This document shows positions 29,199-38,936 of a DNA stretch of 64,000 bases, in pieces. The notes under the pieces were generated by a model that did not search any database, had not been told where the DNA came from, and worked only from the letters and a program-made list of their open reading frames with translations. The DNA is from Mongoliibacter ruber (lineage in GTDB: Bacteria; Bacteroidota; Bacteroidia; Cytophagales; Cyclobacteriaceae), in NCBI RefSeq assembly GCF_003003005.1, contig NZ_PVTR01000001.1, forward strand, positions 517,108 through 581,107. The letters run 5' to 3'. Positions within the stretch are counted from its first letter, which is position 1; each line of letters begins with the position of its first letter. Both the position numbers and the translations under genes were made by a program.

Positions 29199-30407
29199 TT
29201 GAAAAGAAGAGATTTTGTAAAATTGAGTTCCTTATTGGCTGCAGGTTCAACAATTCCGTTAGCGGGATCCTCTGGACTATTTGACTATAAGAAAGAAGGG
29301 ACATATAAAGTAGGTATCATTGGATACGGTGATAGGGGTTCTGGCATGCACAGTGTCATGACTTCTATGCCTGACAAGTTTGAGGTAATTGCTATATGTG
29401 ACAATCTTCCATTCAGAATAGAAAATGCTAAGGGAAAATATCCCACAGGTATCCGTTTTTATGATAATCATCACCAACTCCTTGACAATAAAGAGCTGGA
29501 TGTAGTATTGGTTTCTACACCGATTTACCTACATTTTGAACACGCCAAAGATGTTTTGGCGTCAGGTAAACACCTCTTTTTGGAAAAAACAATGGTGTTC
29601 AACATAGATCAGGTGCTACAACTTAATCAATTGAGCAAAGAACATCCAAACCAGATTATTCAAATTGGCCATCAATATCGCTATTCTCCGCTTTATTTTA
29701 AGGTGAAAGAAATGATACAAAATGGATGGTTGGGCAAAGTAACCCAAATAGATGCCCGATGGGACAGAAACCATAACTGGAGAAGACCAGTACCTTCCCC
29801 AGACTTGGAAAGACAGATCAATTGGAGGATGTACAAGGAATACTCAGGTGGTTTGGTGGCTGAACTGCTCTCCCATCAGATTGATTTTATCAACTGGGCA
29901 TTTGACACAGTACCTTCGCAGATCCACGGAATGGGCGGCATAGACCGATTTGACGATGGAAGAGAGACCTTTGACAATGTGCAGGTCACGCTGCGCTATG
30001 AAAAAGAAGGTATGATCGGAAATTTTGGAGCCACCTGCAGCAATGAACATGAAGGTTATGCTTTCCGCATCAAAGGTTCGAAAGGAATGGTTTCCTTACT
30101 GATGAATGAAGGAGTCTTTTACCCCGAGCCGGAAACAAGGGCTAAACTGGAAGAGGTTGACGGTGTCTCAGGTGCTACCCAATTGGTATGGTCCAGTGAT
30201 AAAAAAGGCGTGAAAATCCTTGACGAGCCTACCCGGGATGGCTCTTTTTATGCTTTAGAAGATTTTTATAAATGCCTGGTCAATAAGGAATTACCACACG
30301 CCAACATAAGCAATGCAGGAAGAACGGCTATAGTTGTGGCTTTGGCCAACCAATCTCTTTATGGGGGTCAGACACAATCTTGGAAACCTGAATATAACCT
30401 GACATAA
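29199..30407 (+). CDS. Gfo/Idh/MocA family oxidoreductase with signal peptide
   Basis: 402 residues. A twin-arginine-type leader (MKRRDFVKLSS, then a hydrophobic stretch) suggests export with bound cofactor. The Rossmann domain shows GIIGYGDRGSGM for NAD(P), and the family E-K-P motif appears as EKTM (Pro replaced by Thr, Lys retained). The C-terminal domain has W-D-R-N-H-N-W-R-R and E-L-L-S-H-Q-I-D-F. Such exported family members in Bacteroidota act on sugar derivatives, but no substrate is indicated. The start codon is TTG at 29199; no ATG lies nearby in frame before the leader. Confidence 0.85.
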   Translation: MKRRDFVKLSSLLAAGSTIPLAGSSGLFDYKKEGTYKVGIIGYGDRGSGMHSVMTSMPDKFEVIAICDNLPFRIENAKGKYPTGIRFYDNHHQLLDNKELDVVLVSTPIYLHFEHAKDVLASGKHLFLEKTMVFNIDQVLQLNQLSKEHPNQIIQIGHQYRYSPLYFKVKEMIQNGWLGKVTQIDARWDRNHNWRRPVPSPDLERQINWRMYKEYSGGLVAELLSHQIDFINWAFDTVPSQIHGMGGIDRFDDGRETFDNVQVTLRYEKEGMIGNFGATCSNEHEGYAFRIKGSKGMVSLLMNEGVFYPEPETRAKLEEVDGVSGATQLVWSSDKKGVKILDEPTRDGSFYALEDFYKCLVNKELPHANISNAGRTAIVVALANQSLYGGQTQSWKPEYNLT

Positions 30408-30410
30408 CAA

Positions 30411-31991
30411 TCAGCTTTTCACATATTGGGCTATCAACTTCTCAGCGCACCTTTCCCCATCCATTGCAGCTGACACGATGCCGCCTGCATAGCCAGCACC
30501 TTCCCCACATGGATAGAGACCTTTGATCACAGGATGTTCAAAGGTTTCTTTATCTCTTGGTACCCTAACAGGTGAAGATGTCCGGCTTTCTACTCCTATG
30601 AGTTGGGCATCATTGGTCAAGTATCCCCTCATTTTTTTACCAAAATCCAAAAGTCCCTGCCTCAACCTTTCTGAAATAAACTGGGGCAAGACCTCGTGCA
30701 TGTCTACCGCATTCAGTCCCGGTTGATAAGAAGTATCCAAGAGGGAAGAACTGACTTTCTTCTGGGTAAAATCAATCATACGCTGTGCAGGTGCTGTCTG
30801 GGTTTTACCTCCATGTTCCCATGCCTTTTGTTCTACTTCAGCTTGAAACATCATCGCTGCCAAAGGTCCATATTTTTGATATTGGGGAAGATCTTCCAGT
30901 TCTACCGCTACCACCATGCCTGAGTTGGCAAATTTGCTGTCTCTACGGCTTGGACTCATGCCATTGACAACCAATTCTCCGGGAGAAGTAGCTGCAGGAA
31001 CAATAAATCCACCGGGACACATACAAAAAGAGAATACCCCTCTTTGCTTGCCCTGATACATAGACTGGCTGACCAAAGAATAGGAAGCGGCAGGCAAATA
31101 TGGCCCTCTGTCTATCTCACAGTTATATTGAATTTTGTCAATCAGGTTTTGGCTATGCTCTATCCTGACACCCAAAGCGAATGGCTTCGCTTCGATCAGG
31201 ATATTTTTTGCATGAAGCAGGTGAAAAATATCTCTTGCTGAATGACCCGTGGCCAAGATGACCCCTTTACCCATGATTTTTTCACCATTGTGCAAAGTCA
31301 CCCCTTTGATTTCGTTCCCGTCCAACAAAAAATCAACTACCTTGGAATCAAACAATACCTCACCACCTGCCTGTAGAATGGATTCCCTTAATTCCGCCAC
31401 CAGTTTGGGCAATTTGTTGGTTCCGATATGCGGATGGGCTTCTACTAGGATTTCTTCAGTCGCCCCATGCGCCACCAAGATTTCCATGATCCTTCTTATA
31501 TCTCCACGCTTTTTGGAACGTGTGTATAATTTCCCATCTGAATAAGTACCTGCGCCACCTTCTCCAAAACAATAATTGGATTCAGGATTGACGATATGCT
31601 CTTTGTTGATGGCTGCTAAGTCTCGTCTTCTCCCTCTGACATCCTTACCTCGCTCAATGACTATTGGTTTCACTCCCAGCTCTATTGCTCTCAAAGCTGC
31701 AAAAAGTCCTGCCGGACCCGCACCAACGATAATGATCTGATCCTCATTTTTGACGTTGGGATAGTCATGGTGAAAATCCAACATAGGTTTGGGTGCCTCA
31801 TTGACAAAAACTTCTGCTGCTACATTGACTTTTACCCTTCTTCCTCTGGCGTCGATGGATCTTCTTGTCTGTCTGACATAGACATTGGATTGGCTTCCCG
31901 AAACTCCGGCTTTTTGTAGCGCAATGGGAGTGAAAATTTCCTCCGAGTAAGCTTCCTCAGGTGAAAGTTGTAGGTTGATTTCTTTTCTCAT
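30411..31991 (-). CDS. FAD-dependent oxidoreductase of the COG2509 family
   Basis: 526 residues. After an N-terminal domain of about 85 residues typical of the group comes an FAD-binding Rossmann motif (IIVGAGPAGLFAALRA), then the NYCFGEGGAGTYSDGKLYTR segment, a second G-x-G region (ILATGHSARDIF) and a C-terminal C-G-E-G-A-G-Y-A-G-G-I-V-S-A-A-M-D-G box that closes the flavin site. COG2509 dehydrogenases are widespread but their substrates are not defined. It ends 3 bases from the convergent Gfo/Idh/MocA gene, so the two share no terminator space. Confidence 0.85.
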   Translation of the reverse strand: MRKEINLQLSPEEAYSEEIFTPIALQKAGVSGSQSNVYVRQTRRSIDARGRRVKVNVAAEVFVNEAPKPMLDFHHDYPNVKNEDQIIIVGAGPAGLFAALRAIELGVKPIVIERGKDVRGRRRDLAAINKEHIVNPESNYCFGEGGAGTYSDGKLYTRSKKRGDIRRIMEILVAHGATEEILVEAHPHIGTNKLPKLVAELRESILQAGGEVLFDSKVVDFLLDGNEIKGVTLHNGEKIMGKGVILATGHSARDIFHLLHAKNILIEAKPFALGVRIEHSQNLIDKIQYNCEIDRGPYLPAASYSLVSQSMYQGKQRGVFSFCMCPGGFIVPAATSPGELVVNGMSPSRRDSKFANSGMVVAVELEDLPQYQKYGPLAAMMFQAEVEQKAWEHGGKTQTAPAQRMIDFTQKKVSSSLLDTSYQPGLNAVDMHEVLPQFISERLRQGLLDFGKKMRGYLTNDAQLIGVESRTSSPVRVPRDKETFEHPVIKGLYPCGEGAGYAGGIVSAAMDGERCAEKLIAQYVKS

Positions 31992-32792
31992 GGTAAGGTA
32001 TTTATCCTTAAACTGTTGTATTGATGGTTAATTGATGAAATGATGAATTGTCGAACTGATGAATTGATGAATTGTTGAACTGAATTCCTGAATGTTAAGA
32101 GTTCTGAATTTTCTATGTCCCATCCCTGTTTTTGGCGGAAGGCTTTTTCCTTTTTCGAACATTTTTCGGCCAAAAACCTATGGATTCAATATTATTTATT
32201 AACCCCGGGAGGCAACCCAGGGCTAATAGATATTTGACCCCTTCAGGGTCAATTTTATTCTATGAATCCGAGACTAAAGCCTTTAGAACCTGCCTTTCAA
32301 TACTTGTTGTTCTGTCATCCCCCTAAATACTTGGGGTCAGGCCTTCATCCTTTTCTTATCGTATTTCTACCTTTTTCAAAATGAGCTAAAAGCTCAAAAA
32401 TCAAGATCCGAAGGCACAGCCTTCAGATAACGCAGTCTTTCTCATATCAGCACATGTCATTTGCTTTTCTAAATTATCGCCTCTTCCTGCTCTCTTGACC
32501 CCTCGTAAATCGACGAACTGATGAATTTTGTAACTGATTAACTGTTAATTGATTAACTGAATCTTGAATGTTAAAGGTTAAGGGTTCAGAAAACGGACGA
32601 TTAACCATTAACTTTTAATCTTTAACTTTCCGTTTTGAACTGATGAATCGATGAGCCTCGTAAATCGTCCTTCGTCAATCGTAAATCCGCTTGGATCATC
32701 CTTCATCTGTCAATCCCTGATTAGTGTTGACCGTTTTAAGATTGATTTTCGTTGTTAAATATACATACAATCCTTCCTCCCTCATCCTTTCT
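31992..32792. repeat. gene-free intergenic stretch of repeats and palindromes
   Basis: No gene is supported here. 32020-32095 and 32510-32660 are built from reiterated short words around TGATGAATTG and AACTGATTAACTG. 32195-32345 holds several hairpins: TAACCCCGGG with CCCAGGGCTA (near 32198-32228), TGACCCCTTCAGGGTCA (32236-32252) and CCCCCTAAATACTTGGGG (near 32319-32336). These resemble dispersed intergenic palindromes of Cytophagales genomes. Confidence 0.6.
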
Positions 32793-33797
32793 TTATCCTT
32801 CTTCCTCTTTACCAAAGATCTCCTTCACCACCCATCCTTTGCCCCATTCAGCTTTTTCCTGTTCGGTCCAAAGTTCTGGGTAGAAAATGACTTTTTGGAA
32901 TCTTGGAGGCAGAAATTTCTGCCAATTGGTGCCACCGGTAGCAGCAATGTCAACCGGATCTTTTTGTAGGTATCTCACTGCCGATTTGTAATGCGCCAAT
33001 GGCCAGAACACATTCGCTTTCAAATCTAATGTTTTCATCAACTCAGTCAGTTCCTCATCTTTTCCTTTACAGTCTCGGTACTTTTGCCAAATGTTATTGC
33101 CTTTATAATTGGTAATAAGTTCTTTTAACTCTTTACCGTACTTTTTTTCAAAACTTTTTAAAGTCAGTGTTTTTTCTCCCGTAGCGAGCTCCTTTGCACC
33201 ATGTTGCCAATAGAGGTTGTCAAAAATAACATCCATGCTATTTTCTCTGTTCAATTCATCTCTCACATCTACATACAATAGGTTTTTGGCATCAGTGGAA
33301 AGAATTTCTATCACCCTGTATTGTGCGCTTTGAAAACCACTCGAAGGAAGTAATGACATCCGGAATTTCAGGAATTGTTCTTTTTCCATTCCTTTCCACA
33401 TTACAGCAAAAGAAGATACTAAGTGATCAAAATACATGATGACCCTTTCCAACCTTTGCTTGAAAAAAGATGAATCAATCTCTTGTTTTTCAGCAATTTG
33501 TTCCAATTCCCAAATGATCAGCTTGAAGTAAAGTTCAGTGATTTGATGGTAGATGATGAAAATCTTTTCATCCTTGAAAGATGTACGTGGTTGTTGTAGG
33601 GATAGCAGGATATCCAAATTGATGTAATCCCAATAAGACATATAATCTGCATAGAGTAGGCCTTCCAGATAGGAAGAAAGGTCTTGACCAGAAGCCTTGA
33701 ACTTCTCTTGGAGCAACTCTATTTTCTCTATAACGTCTTTTGGGTATTGGGCTGGGCTCATGTGTGAATATTTCGCTTGATTCAATAGTTTTTTCAA
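32793..33797 (-). CDS. tryptophan 2,3-dioxygenase family protein
   Basis: 334 residues. Heme enzyme family that opens the indole ring of L-tryptophan to N-formylkynurenine, the first step of the kynurenine pathway. Visible marks are the Y-x-x-Y-I-N-L-D-x-L-L-S-L-Q region, the active-site helix F-I-I-Y-H-Q-I-T-E-L-Y-F-K (distal His and Phe) and the S-S-G-F-Q-S-A-Q-Y-R-V-I-E segment. It is about 50 residues longer than the Xanthomonas enzyme. The second Met (residue 13, MSPAQ) may be the true start. Divergent from an acyl-CoA dehydrogenase that could act at the far end of the same catabolic route. Confidence 0.85.
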   Translation of the reverse strand: MKKLLNQAKYSHMSPAQYPKDVIEKIELLQEKFKASGQDLSSYLEGLLYADYMSYWDYINLDILLSLQQPRTSFKDEKIFIIYHQITELYFKLIIWELEQIAEKQEIDSSFFKQRLERVIMYFDHLVSSFAVMWKGMEKEQFLKFRMSLLPSSGFQSAQYRVIEILSTDAKNLLYVDVRDELNRENSMDVIFDNLYWQHGAKELATGEKTLTLKSFEKKYGKELKELITNYKGNNIWQKYRDCKGKDEELTELMKTLDLKANVFWPLAHYKSAVRYLQKDPVDIAATGGTNWQKFLPPRFQKVIFYPELWTEQEKAEWGKGWVVKEIFGKEEEG

Positions 33798-33880
33798 TGC
33801 CTTCTTATTTATTTCAAGGCGTGGAAAAAGCTTTTCGGCTGTAAAAATCCATTTTAATTACCAATTAACCAAAATAACTT

Positions 33881-35089
33881 ATGTCACAAACATCCACCAA
33901 AAACAAGTCAGCCAAACAGGATTTATTTGAAGGAGTTGATTTTTATCAGATTGATGACTTACTGACTGAAGAGCATAAACTGATACGTTCTTCAATTCGG
34001 AATTTTGTAAAAAAAGAAATCAGTCCATATATAGAGGATTGGGCTCAGAATGCTCATTTCCCATATGAAATTGTCAAAAAGTTCGGTGATGTGGGTGCCT
34101 TTGGCCCTCAAATACCCGCAGAATATGGCGGCGGTGGTCTGGATTATATTTCTTACGGCCTTATCATGCAGGAGATTGAAAGGGGTGATTCCGGAATGCG
34201 GTCCACAGCATCTGTTCAAGGTTCCTTGGTGATGTTCCCTATTTCCAAGTTTGGTTCTGAGGAACAGAAAAAGAAGTTTTTGCCCAAATTGGCCTCCGGG
34301 GAAATGTTGGGTTGCTTTGGTTTGACAGAACCTGACCATGGTTCAAACCCCTCTGGAATGAAGACCAATTTCAAAGATATGGGAGACCATTACTTACTTA
34401 ATGGTGCCAAAATGTGGATTTCCAATTCACCCAAGGCAGATGTGGCGGTAGTATGGGCCAAAAATGAGGAGGGACGCATCCATGGTCTTCTGGTAGAGAG
34501 AGGAATGGCAGGGTTTTCAGCACCTGAGACCCACAACAAGTGGTCGCTTAGGGCTTCCTGCACAGGAGAATTGGTTTTTGACAATGTCAAGGTGCCAAAA
34601 GAAAACCTATTGCCAGGCAAAAGCGGTTTGGGAGCACCATTGATGTGTTTGGATTCTGCAAGATTTGGTATCGCCTGGGGAGCTGTAGGTGCTGCGATGG
34701 ATTGTTACGATTCAGCCAGAAGGTATGCAATGGAAAGGATTCAGTTTGACAAACCTATTGCCTCCTTTCAATTGATCCAGAAAAAACTGTCAGAAATGCT
34801 CACTGAAATCACCAAGGCTCAGTTACTCAATTGGAAACTGGGAAAATTGATGAATGAAGGCAAAGCCACCACAGCCCATATCTCTTTGGCCAAACGCAAT
34901 AATGTAGCCATGGCATTGGAAATTGCCCGTGAGGCGAGACAAATCCATGGAGGCATGGGCATAACCGGAGACTATCCAATCATGAGACATATGATGAATT
35001 TGGAATCAGTAGTGACATATGAGGGTACCCACGATATCCATTTGTTGATTTTGGGTCATGAGATAACAGGGATAGCGGCTTTTAAATAG
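33881..35089 (+). CDS. acyl-CoA dehydrogenase, glutaryl-CoA dehydrogenase-like
   Basis: 402 residues, the usual length. The fold shows an N-terminal helical domain, a beta domain with L-G-C-F-G-L-T-E-P-D-H-G-S-N-P (FAD and substrate contacts) and WISNSPKADVAVVWAK, and a C-terminal helical domain ending in R-Q-I-H-G-G-M-G-I-T-G-D-Y-P-I and the catalytic Glu in V-T-Y-E-G-T-H-D-I-H. The TEPDHGSNP and TYEGTHDIH segments are those of glutaryl-CoA dehydrogenases, which convert glutaryl-CoA to crotonyl-CoA in lysine and tryptophan breakdown. The adjacent divergent tryptophan dioxygenase fits that, though other steps are not in the window. Confidence 0.88.
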   Translation: MSQTSTKNKSAKQDLFEGVDFYQIDDLLTEEHKLIRSSIRNFVKKEISPYIEDWAQNAHFPYEIVKKFGDVGAFGPQIPAEYGGGGLDYISYGLIMQEIERGDSGMRSTASVQGSLVMFPISKFGSEEQKKKFLPKLASGEMLGCFGLTEPDHGSNPSGMKTNFKDMGDHYLLNGAKMWISNSPKADVAVVWAKNEEGRIHGLLVERGMAGFSAPETHNKWSLRASCTGELVFDNVKVPKENLLPGKSGLGAPLMCLDSARFGIAWGAVGAAMDCYDSARRYAMERIQFDKPIASFQLIQKKLSEMLTEITKAQLLNWKLGKLMNEGKATTAHISLAKRNNVAMALEIAREARQIHGGMGITGDYPIMRHMMNLESVVTYEGTHDIHLLILGHEITGIAAFK

Positions 35090-35153
35090 AATTTCACTCA
35101 AAACTTATCCTGATCTTTTCAGGTAGTGATTTTTAGTTTTATTAATAATATCA

Positions 35154-35192
35154 AAAAGGTGCTGCATTTAACTTTAAATTGCAGCACCTTTT
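35154..35192. terminator. bidirectional terminator
   Basis: A 13 bp stem, AAAAGGTGCTGCA (35154-35166) with TGCAGCACCTTTT (35180-35192), lies between the convergent acyl-CoA dehydrogenase and Ig-like lipoprotein genes. Confidence 0.85.
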
Positions 35193-35214
35193 CCATATTT
35201 CCTGATTGATCCTT

Positions 35215-36447
35215 TTACTCTTCCACTTTTGAGAGCCTGACATCATTAGCTACAAGGGTAATCGCATCAAAAAATCTACCGCTAATTGAGAATTCATCAA
35301 TAAATTTTCCGTTGGTAATTGTAGATGTTCTTTCACTTACTTGAATAAATTGAGACCAACCAATCGTTAACCTGCGGTTTGGAATAAACTCGTCTCCTCT
35401 AAGAGTAAGTTTGCTTCCGTCAGATAGTGTTATTTCTCCGCTATAATTCCTGGTATTTTCTGAGCTTTCTTCTAAAACCAATTCTAATTTTGCGAAATGG
35501 TTACCTGTCTCTTCGATGCACATATTCCAGGTTCCTTCAAAGGTTTCTGCTTCCAATACTTCAGATTTTAATACCGATATTGTTCCATAAGCTGAAATAT
35601 CACCTACAGAAGCTGTAATTCTGGCATTTCCAGGTGTATATGCGGATGTAAGACCCAAGTCATCATTTGAGGCGATGCAGCCATTACTCGACCGCCAATC
35701 AAATATAACATCAGGCATTTCTTGATTATACTGATCAAAGGCTTTGGCTGAAAATTGAACTTGATCCCCTCTATTTGCAGAAATATTTTGTGGTGTAACC
35801 TCAATTCTGGAAACCACGAGGTCTTCTGAACTTACTGTTACCGGAATTTCTGTAAATTTATTGGAAACCTCAATATGGATTTTTGTGCTTCCAGGTCTTA
35901 GACCTTCTACCAACCCTGTTTCGTCAACAATACAAATTTGTTCATCATAAGATTTATATAAAATTTGTGGATTTTCAATCTCAATGCCTTCAATATCAAA
36001 TACTGTCATCTCAATTTGTACCTTTTCCCCTTGTTCAATATTTATTTCAGCAGGTTCTACTTCAAAACTATGTGGCTCGGCTATTGATTCTATTACAATA
36101 AAATCCTGAGATGTTCTGACTCCAGATTGTGTTTTAACCTCAACTGTAGCTCTTCCTGGACTTTTTGCCTCAGCCACACCATCCACGTCTACGCTGAGCA
36201 CTTCGGGATTTGAAGTCTCCCATATCAAGGGTTGATCATTCAAAAGATTTCCCAAATTGTCTTTGACTTTAGCTGATAGATTGATGGTTTGTCCGACTGT
36301 CAATTCCGATTTAGGAAACTCCATTTCAATTGTGGATGCCACCGGTAACTCCGGACCCTCATCCTCAGAAGAACAAATTCCTGAAGAAAGAGATACTAAT
36401 GCAATTAAAAGAAAAAGCTTGGCTTGGGATCGAAAAGAATTTTTCAT
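35215..36447 (-). CDS. Ig-like (BIG2) repeat lipoprotein
   Basis: 410 residues with a lipoprotein signal peptide (lipobox SSGIC, Cys at about 25). Three bacterial Ig-like group 2 domains follow (about 36-120, 121-210, 211-300), each with the pattern of a strand on a V/I-E-x-x-P opening, a V-K-D or F-D central strand and a P-G-x-A-x-I/V-x-V closing strand. The last 105 residues form a different beta-rich domain (FEGTWNMCIEETGNH) of unknown family. Probably surface-exposed; BIG2 domains are common in adhesins and structural proteins. First member of the accessory lipoprotein cluster. Confidence 0.8.
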   Translation of the reverse strand: MKNSFRSQAKLFLLIALVSLSSGICSSEDEGPELPVASTIEMEFPKSELTVGQTINLSAKVKDNLGNLLNDQPLIWETSNPEVLSVDVDGVAEAKSPGRATVEVKTQSGVRTSQDFIVIESIAEPHSFEVEPAEINIEQGEKVQIEMTVFDIEGIEIENPQILYKSYDEQICIVDETGLVEGLRPGSTKIHIEVSNKFTEIPVTVSSEDLVVSRIEVTPQNISANRGDQVQFSAKAFDQYNQEMPDVIFDWRSSNGCIASNDDLGLTSAYTPGNARITASVGDISAYGTISVLKSEVLEAETFEGTWNMCIEETGNHFAKLELVLEESSENTRNYSGEITLSDGSKLTLRGDEFIPNRRLTIGWSQFIQVSERTSTITNGKFIDEFSISGRFFDAITLVANDVRLSKVEE

Positions 36448-36503
36448 AACTATTTTTTTAAAGGTTTATAATTTTGCTCTACCACATGATCGATATCAAT
36501 AAT

Positions 36504-36830
36504 TTATTTATTCCCTTGCTTCAGTACCCAGTCTACCCATGCATCCATCTGCTTAACAGAGTTTGGTCGTAATACTATCCTGCGGTCAGCATCCAACAAA
36601 TCCATCGTCGGCGTTGCGAAAACATAGTAATCATTGACGATGTCACTATCCCATTTTTTATAATCACTAATCGAAATAAAACGGAAGTCCTTTACAAATG
36701 CCTGAAACGGCTTTTCTCCTCACCCAGGGAAATAAATACCACTTCTACGCCCCATGCTTTCCATTTTGGAAAAAGCGTTGCTTTTTCTTGATCATGCATT
36801 GCTACTAGAGATCATTTGGTCAAAAGAATT
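36504..36830 (-). pseudogene. thioredoxin/TlpA-like fold remnant
   Basis: On the minus strand the translation shows W-K-A-W-G-V-E-V-V-F-I-S-L in one frame and, after a frame change near 36712, F-V-K-D-F-R-F-I-S-I-S-D-Y and Y-Y-V-F-A-T-P-T-M-D-L-L-D-A-D-R-R-I-V-L in another, ending K-Q-G-N-K-stop at 36504. The V-F-A-T-P-T segment with cis-Pro is typical of TlpA/redoxin-like thiol oxidoreductases. The N-terminal half with the expected CxxC is missing. It is a broken relic between the Ig-like and subtilase-like genes. Confidence 0.65.
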
Positions 36831-36866
36831 GTTACCTGCTACTGCTAAAAACTTTTTATAGGTGGG

Positions 36867-36903
36867 AAAAAAAGAGTAAAAGCCATCAAATAACGGCCTT
36901 TAC
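36867..36903 (-). terminator. terminator after the first subtilase-like gene
   Basis: A 9 bp stem with one mismatch, GTAAAAGCC (36876-36884) with GGCCTTTAC (36895-36903), is followed by a T run on the minus strand. Confidence 0.7.
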
Positions 36904-36915
36904 CATAGTTATATT

Positions 36916-38595
36916 TCAATTAAAAGTCACAATAACCTCATTAGAACAAAGAGTAGTACCGGGAACACAAAACTTATATCTTCTTGGAGGTAAGTCTTTT
37001 CCACTTACACTTAGCAAACGAGATCCCCCATTAGTTACGCTGCCGATTGCTTCTCCATCCTGATAGACATTTAACATTCCTGATGCACTTTCTACTTTAC
37101 TCCAAAAGAAAAATATATTGTAACTATTTCCTCTGGCCTTTTGAGAACTTGCTTCCAAATCAAAGGCATAATTGGGTCGATAAGGGTCAATCTCTCCTGC
37201 TCCATCACTATTCAGTCCGGAAAACAACAGGTGATTGTTGATGGATTTGGAGAATCGGACAATGTCTTTGGTGGAAGTTTCAAAAAGGAAATCATAGACC
37301 TGCTGCGCACTGGCTGTCGGATTGGTTTCCAGGTAAAGTGCCGCAACCCCAGCCGCTAATGCCGCTGAATTCCCAGAAGAAATATCAAAAACTGAATGCC
37401 CTGATTCAGTAGTTTCTGATCCAGGAAATCCATTGACAAGAATGTCTGTTCCTGGGGCAAAAAGATTGATACAGTCTCCATATTGCCAACTATTGTACCC
37501 CAGTCTATCATCTTTGGTGATGGGGCCTACCGTAAAAACATTTGAAAAACCGGAAGGTGATGTTGTACAGGTTGGTATATTACTATCAGCATTGGTCACA
37601 CCTGTAAAAATACTAATATTCGAATCATATAACTCGTTCATAGCCAGTTCTAGCATTGGTTCAATCACATAAGAAATTGGTCCTGTCAAAACAACTGAGG
37701 GTCCTTTGTCTTTGGCATCGGCTATGATCCAGTCTATTCCCACAATAAATGAACTCAAGTACTCCTCATAATCCACTCTTTCACCTTCTTCTAGGTCATA
37801 TAATAGATTTACAGCAATTAAATTGGCATTTTTTGCTACCCCTAAAGTTTTTCCGGCAACGACAGCGCCGGTAATATTTCCTACATAAATTTTATCCGAA
37901 TATCTGAGTGATCCTATACCAACACTATCATTGGAAGCCCTTTTGCCAAATTCTTCAAGATCTGGATCCAATGCCATGTCAAGCAAATAAACCGTAACTC
38001 CCTTGCCAGTCGTGGAGGTATTAAATTTATTATCAAGTGGTAATTTCCTTTGATCAATTCTATCCAAATACCATTTTGGATCAATAACCTAAGGCTCTGG
38101 GTCTGGATTAGGCTCTGGATCTGGAGTTGGATCAGGGTCTGATCCTCCTCCACCTCCTCCTCTATTTGGATTGTTATTTCGAAGGATTTGATTGCTTGAA
38201 GTAAATTTATCTGATGCAATAGATTTAACTCCACGATCCTTTTTTAAAGCATTGACTTCTTCATTGCTTAATTCGACAACAAAACCGGGAAGTACATAGC
38301 CAAAAACAGCATTTATTTTTTTATCGAAAATACCGCTTCTTAACAGGATCTCATTGGCTATGTTCCTCATTTTTTCCTGCACATCTTCGTACTTCTCAGA
38401 TTTACTAATATTGATTTCATTGACGTTTAAAGAAACAATGTATCTTCCCGCAACTGCATTAGATAATGCTTGGTCTATATCGACCAAAGCCTCCGATTGT
38501 TGGTCTTCCAAATTAAGATCCTGGCAGGAAAAGACGATAAATACCATTAACATACCCCATAAGGGTATCGTGTTCATAAGTTTAAAATTTTTCAT
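36916..38595 (-). pseudogene. subtilisin-like (S8) lipoprotein interrupted by an in-frame TAG
   Basis: The N-terminal part is a lipoprotein signal (lipobox VFSC) and an inhibitor I9-like propeptide, followed by a Gly- and Asp-Pro-rich linker. A TAG at 38089-38091 stops it; the same frame continues without further stops through a complete S8-like domain to 36916, so the cause is one nonsense change (or a sequencing error), not a frameshift. In the S8 domain the catalytic Asp (VYLLD) and Ser (SSGNSAALAAGVAAL) positions survive, but the GHGTHVAG box with the catalytic His has become NITGAVVAG, so even a read-through product should not be a normal protease. The last 90 residues are a beta-sandwich. 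Paralog of the gene at 40124-41731. Chosen start is the ATG at 38595. Confidence 0.8.
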
Positions 38596-38836
38596 GACTG
38601 ACATGTAGTTAAAGTTTAAAACTGAAAATGTATTGTATTTAGAGATCACTTAGTGTTAGAGTTTGTTACCGATTACAGCAAGAAATCTTTTAGTGATTTA
38701 AATCAGTAGGAACGGAAATAAATCCTTTCGAATAAAAGGCAGTCACATCTTACTGCAAGGAGATAAAATACACCACAATTTATTGACTATCAATCTTTTA
38801 AAAAACACTACCGAAGTACTAGTTTTATCTAAAAAG
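38596..38836 (-). promoter_or_regulatory. upstream region shared with the second subtilase-like gene
   Basis: About 240 bp upstream of the first subtilase-like gene align base by base with 41732-41973 upstream of its paralog, with about nine in ten positions equal by eye. The conservation reaches from the start codon to past the TAGTACTTCGGTAGT motif, so it probably holds the promoter and control sites. The rest of this gap (to 38941) shows nothing recognisable. Confidence 0.7.
38807..38821 (-). promoter_or_regulatory. motif TAGTACTTCGGTAGT, copy 1
   Basis: Imperfect dyad, read on the minus strand, about 212 bases upstream of the first subtilase-like start codon. Two more copies are at 41942-41957 and 44591-44606. 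Confidence 0.55.
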
Positions 38837-38936
38837 AATTTGATTCGTCGAAAACTTGATTCACAGCAAACTGGAAATTGGGCTCATTGAATGAAGAATC
38901 GAAATAAGATCCTAAGAAGCTGTTCCACTTCAATGG

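Noticed and set aside
31988..32173. Open frame of 61 codons upstream of the COG2509 gene
   Set aside because: Its sequence is the translation of the reiterated TGATGAATTG repeats, which explains the open frame without coding.
38089..38091. TAG in the subtilase-like gene as a recoded sense codon
   Set aside because: No pyrrolysine genes or recoding signal are seen, and the paralog has no residue of special chemistry there; a plain nonsense change is simpler.
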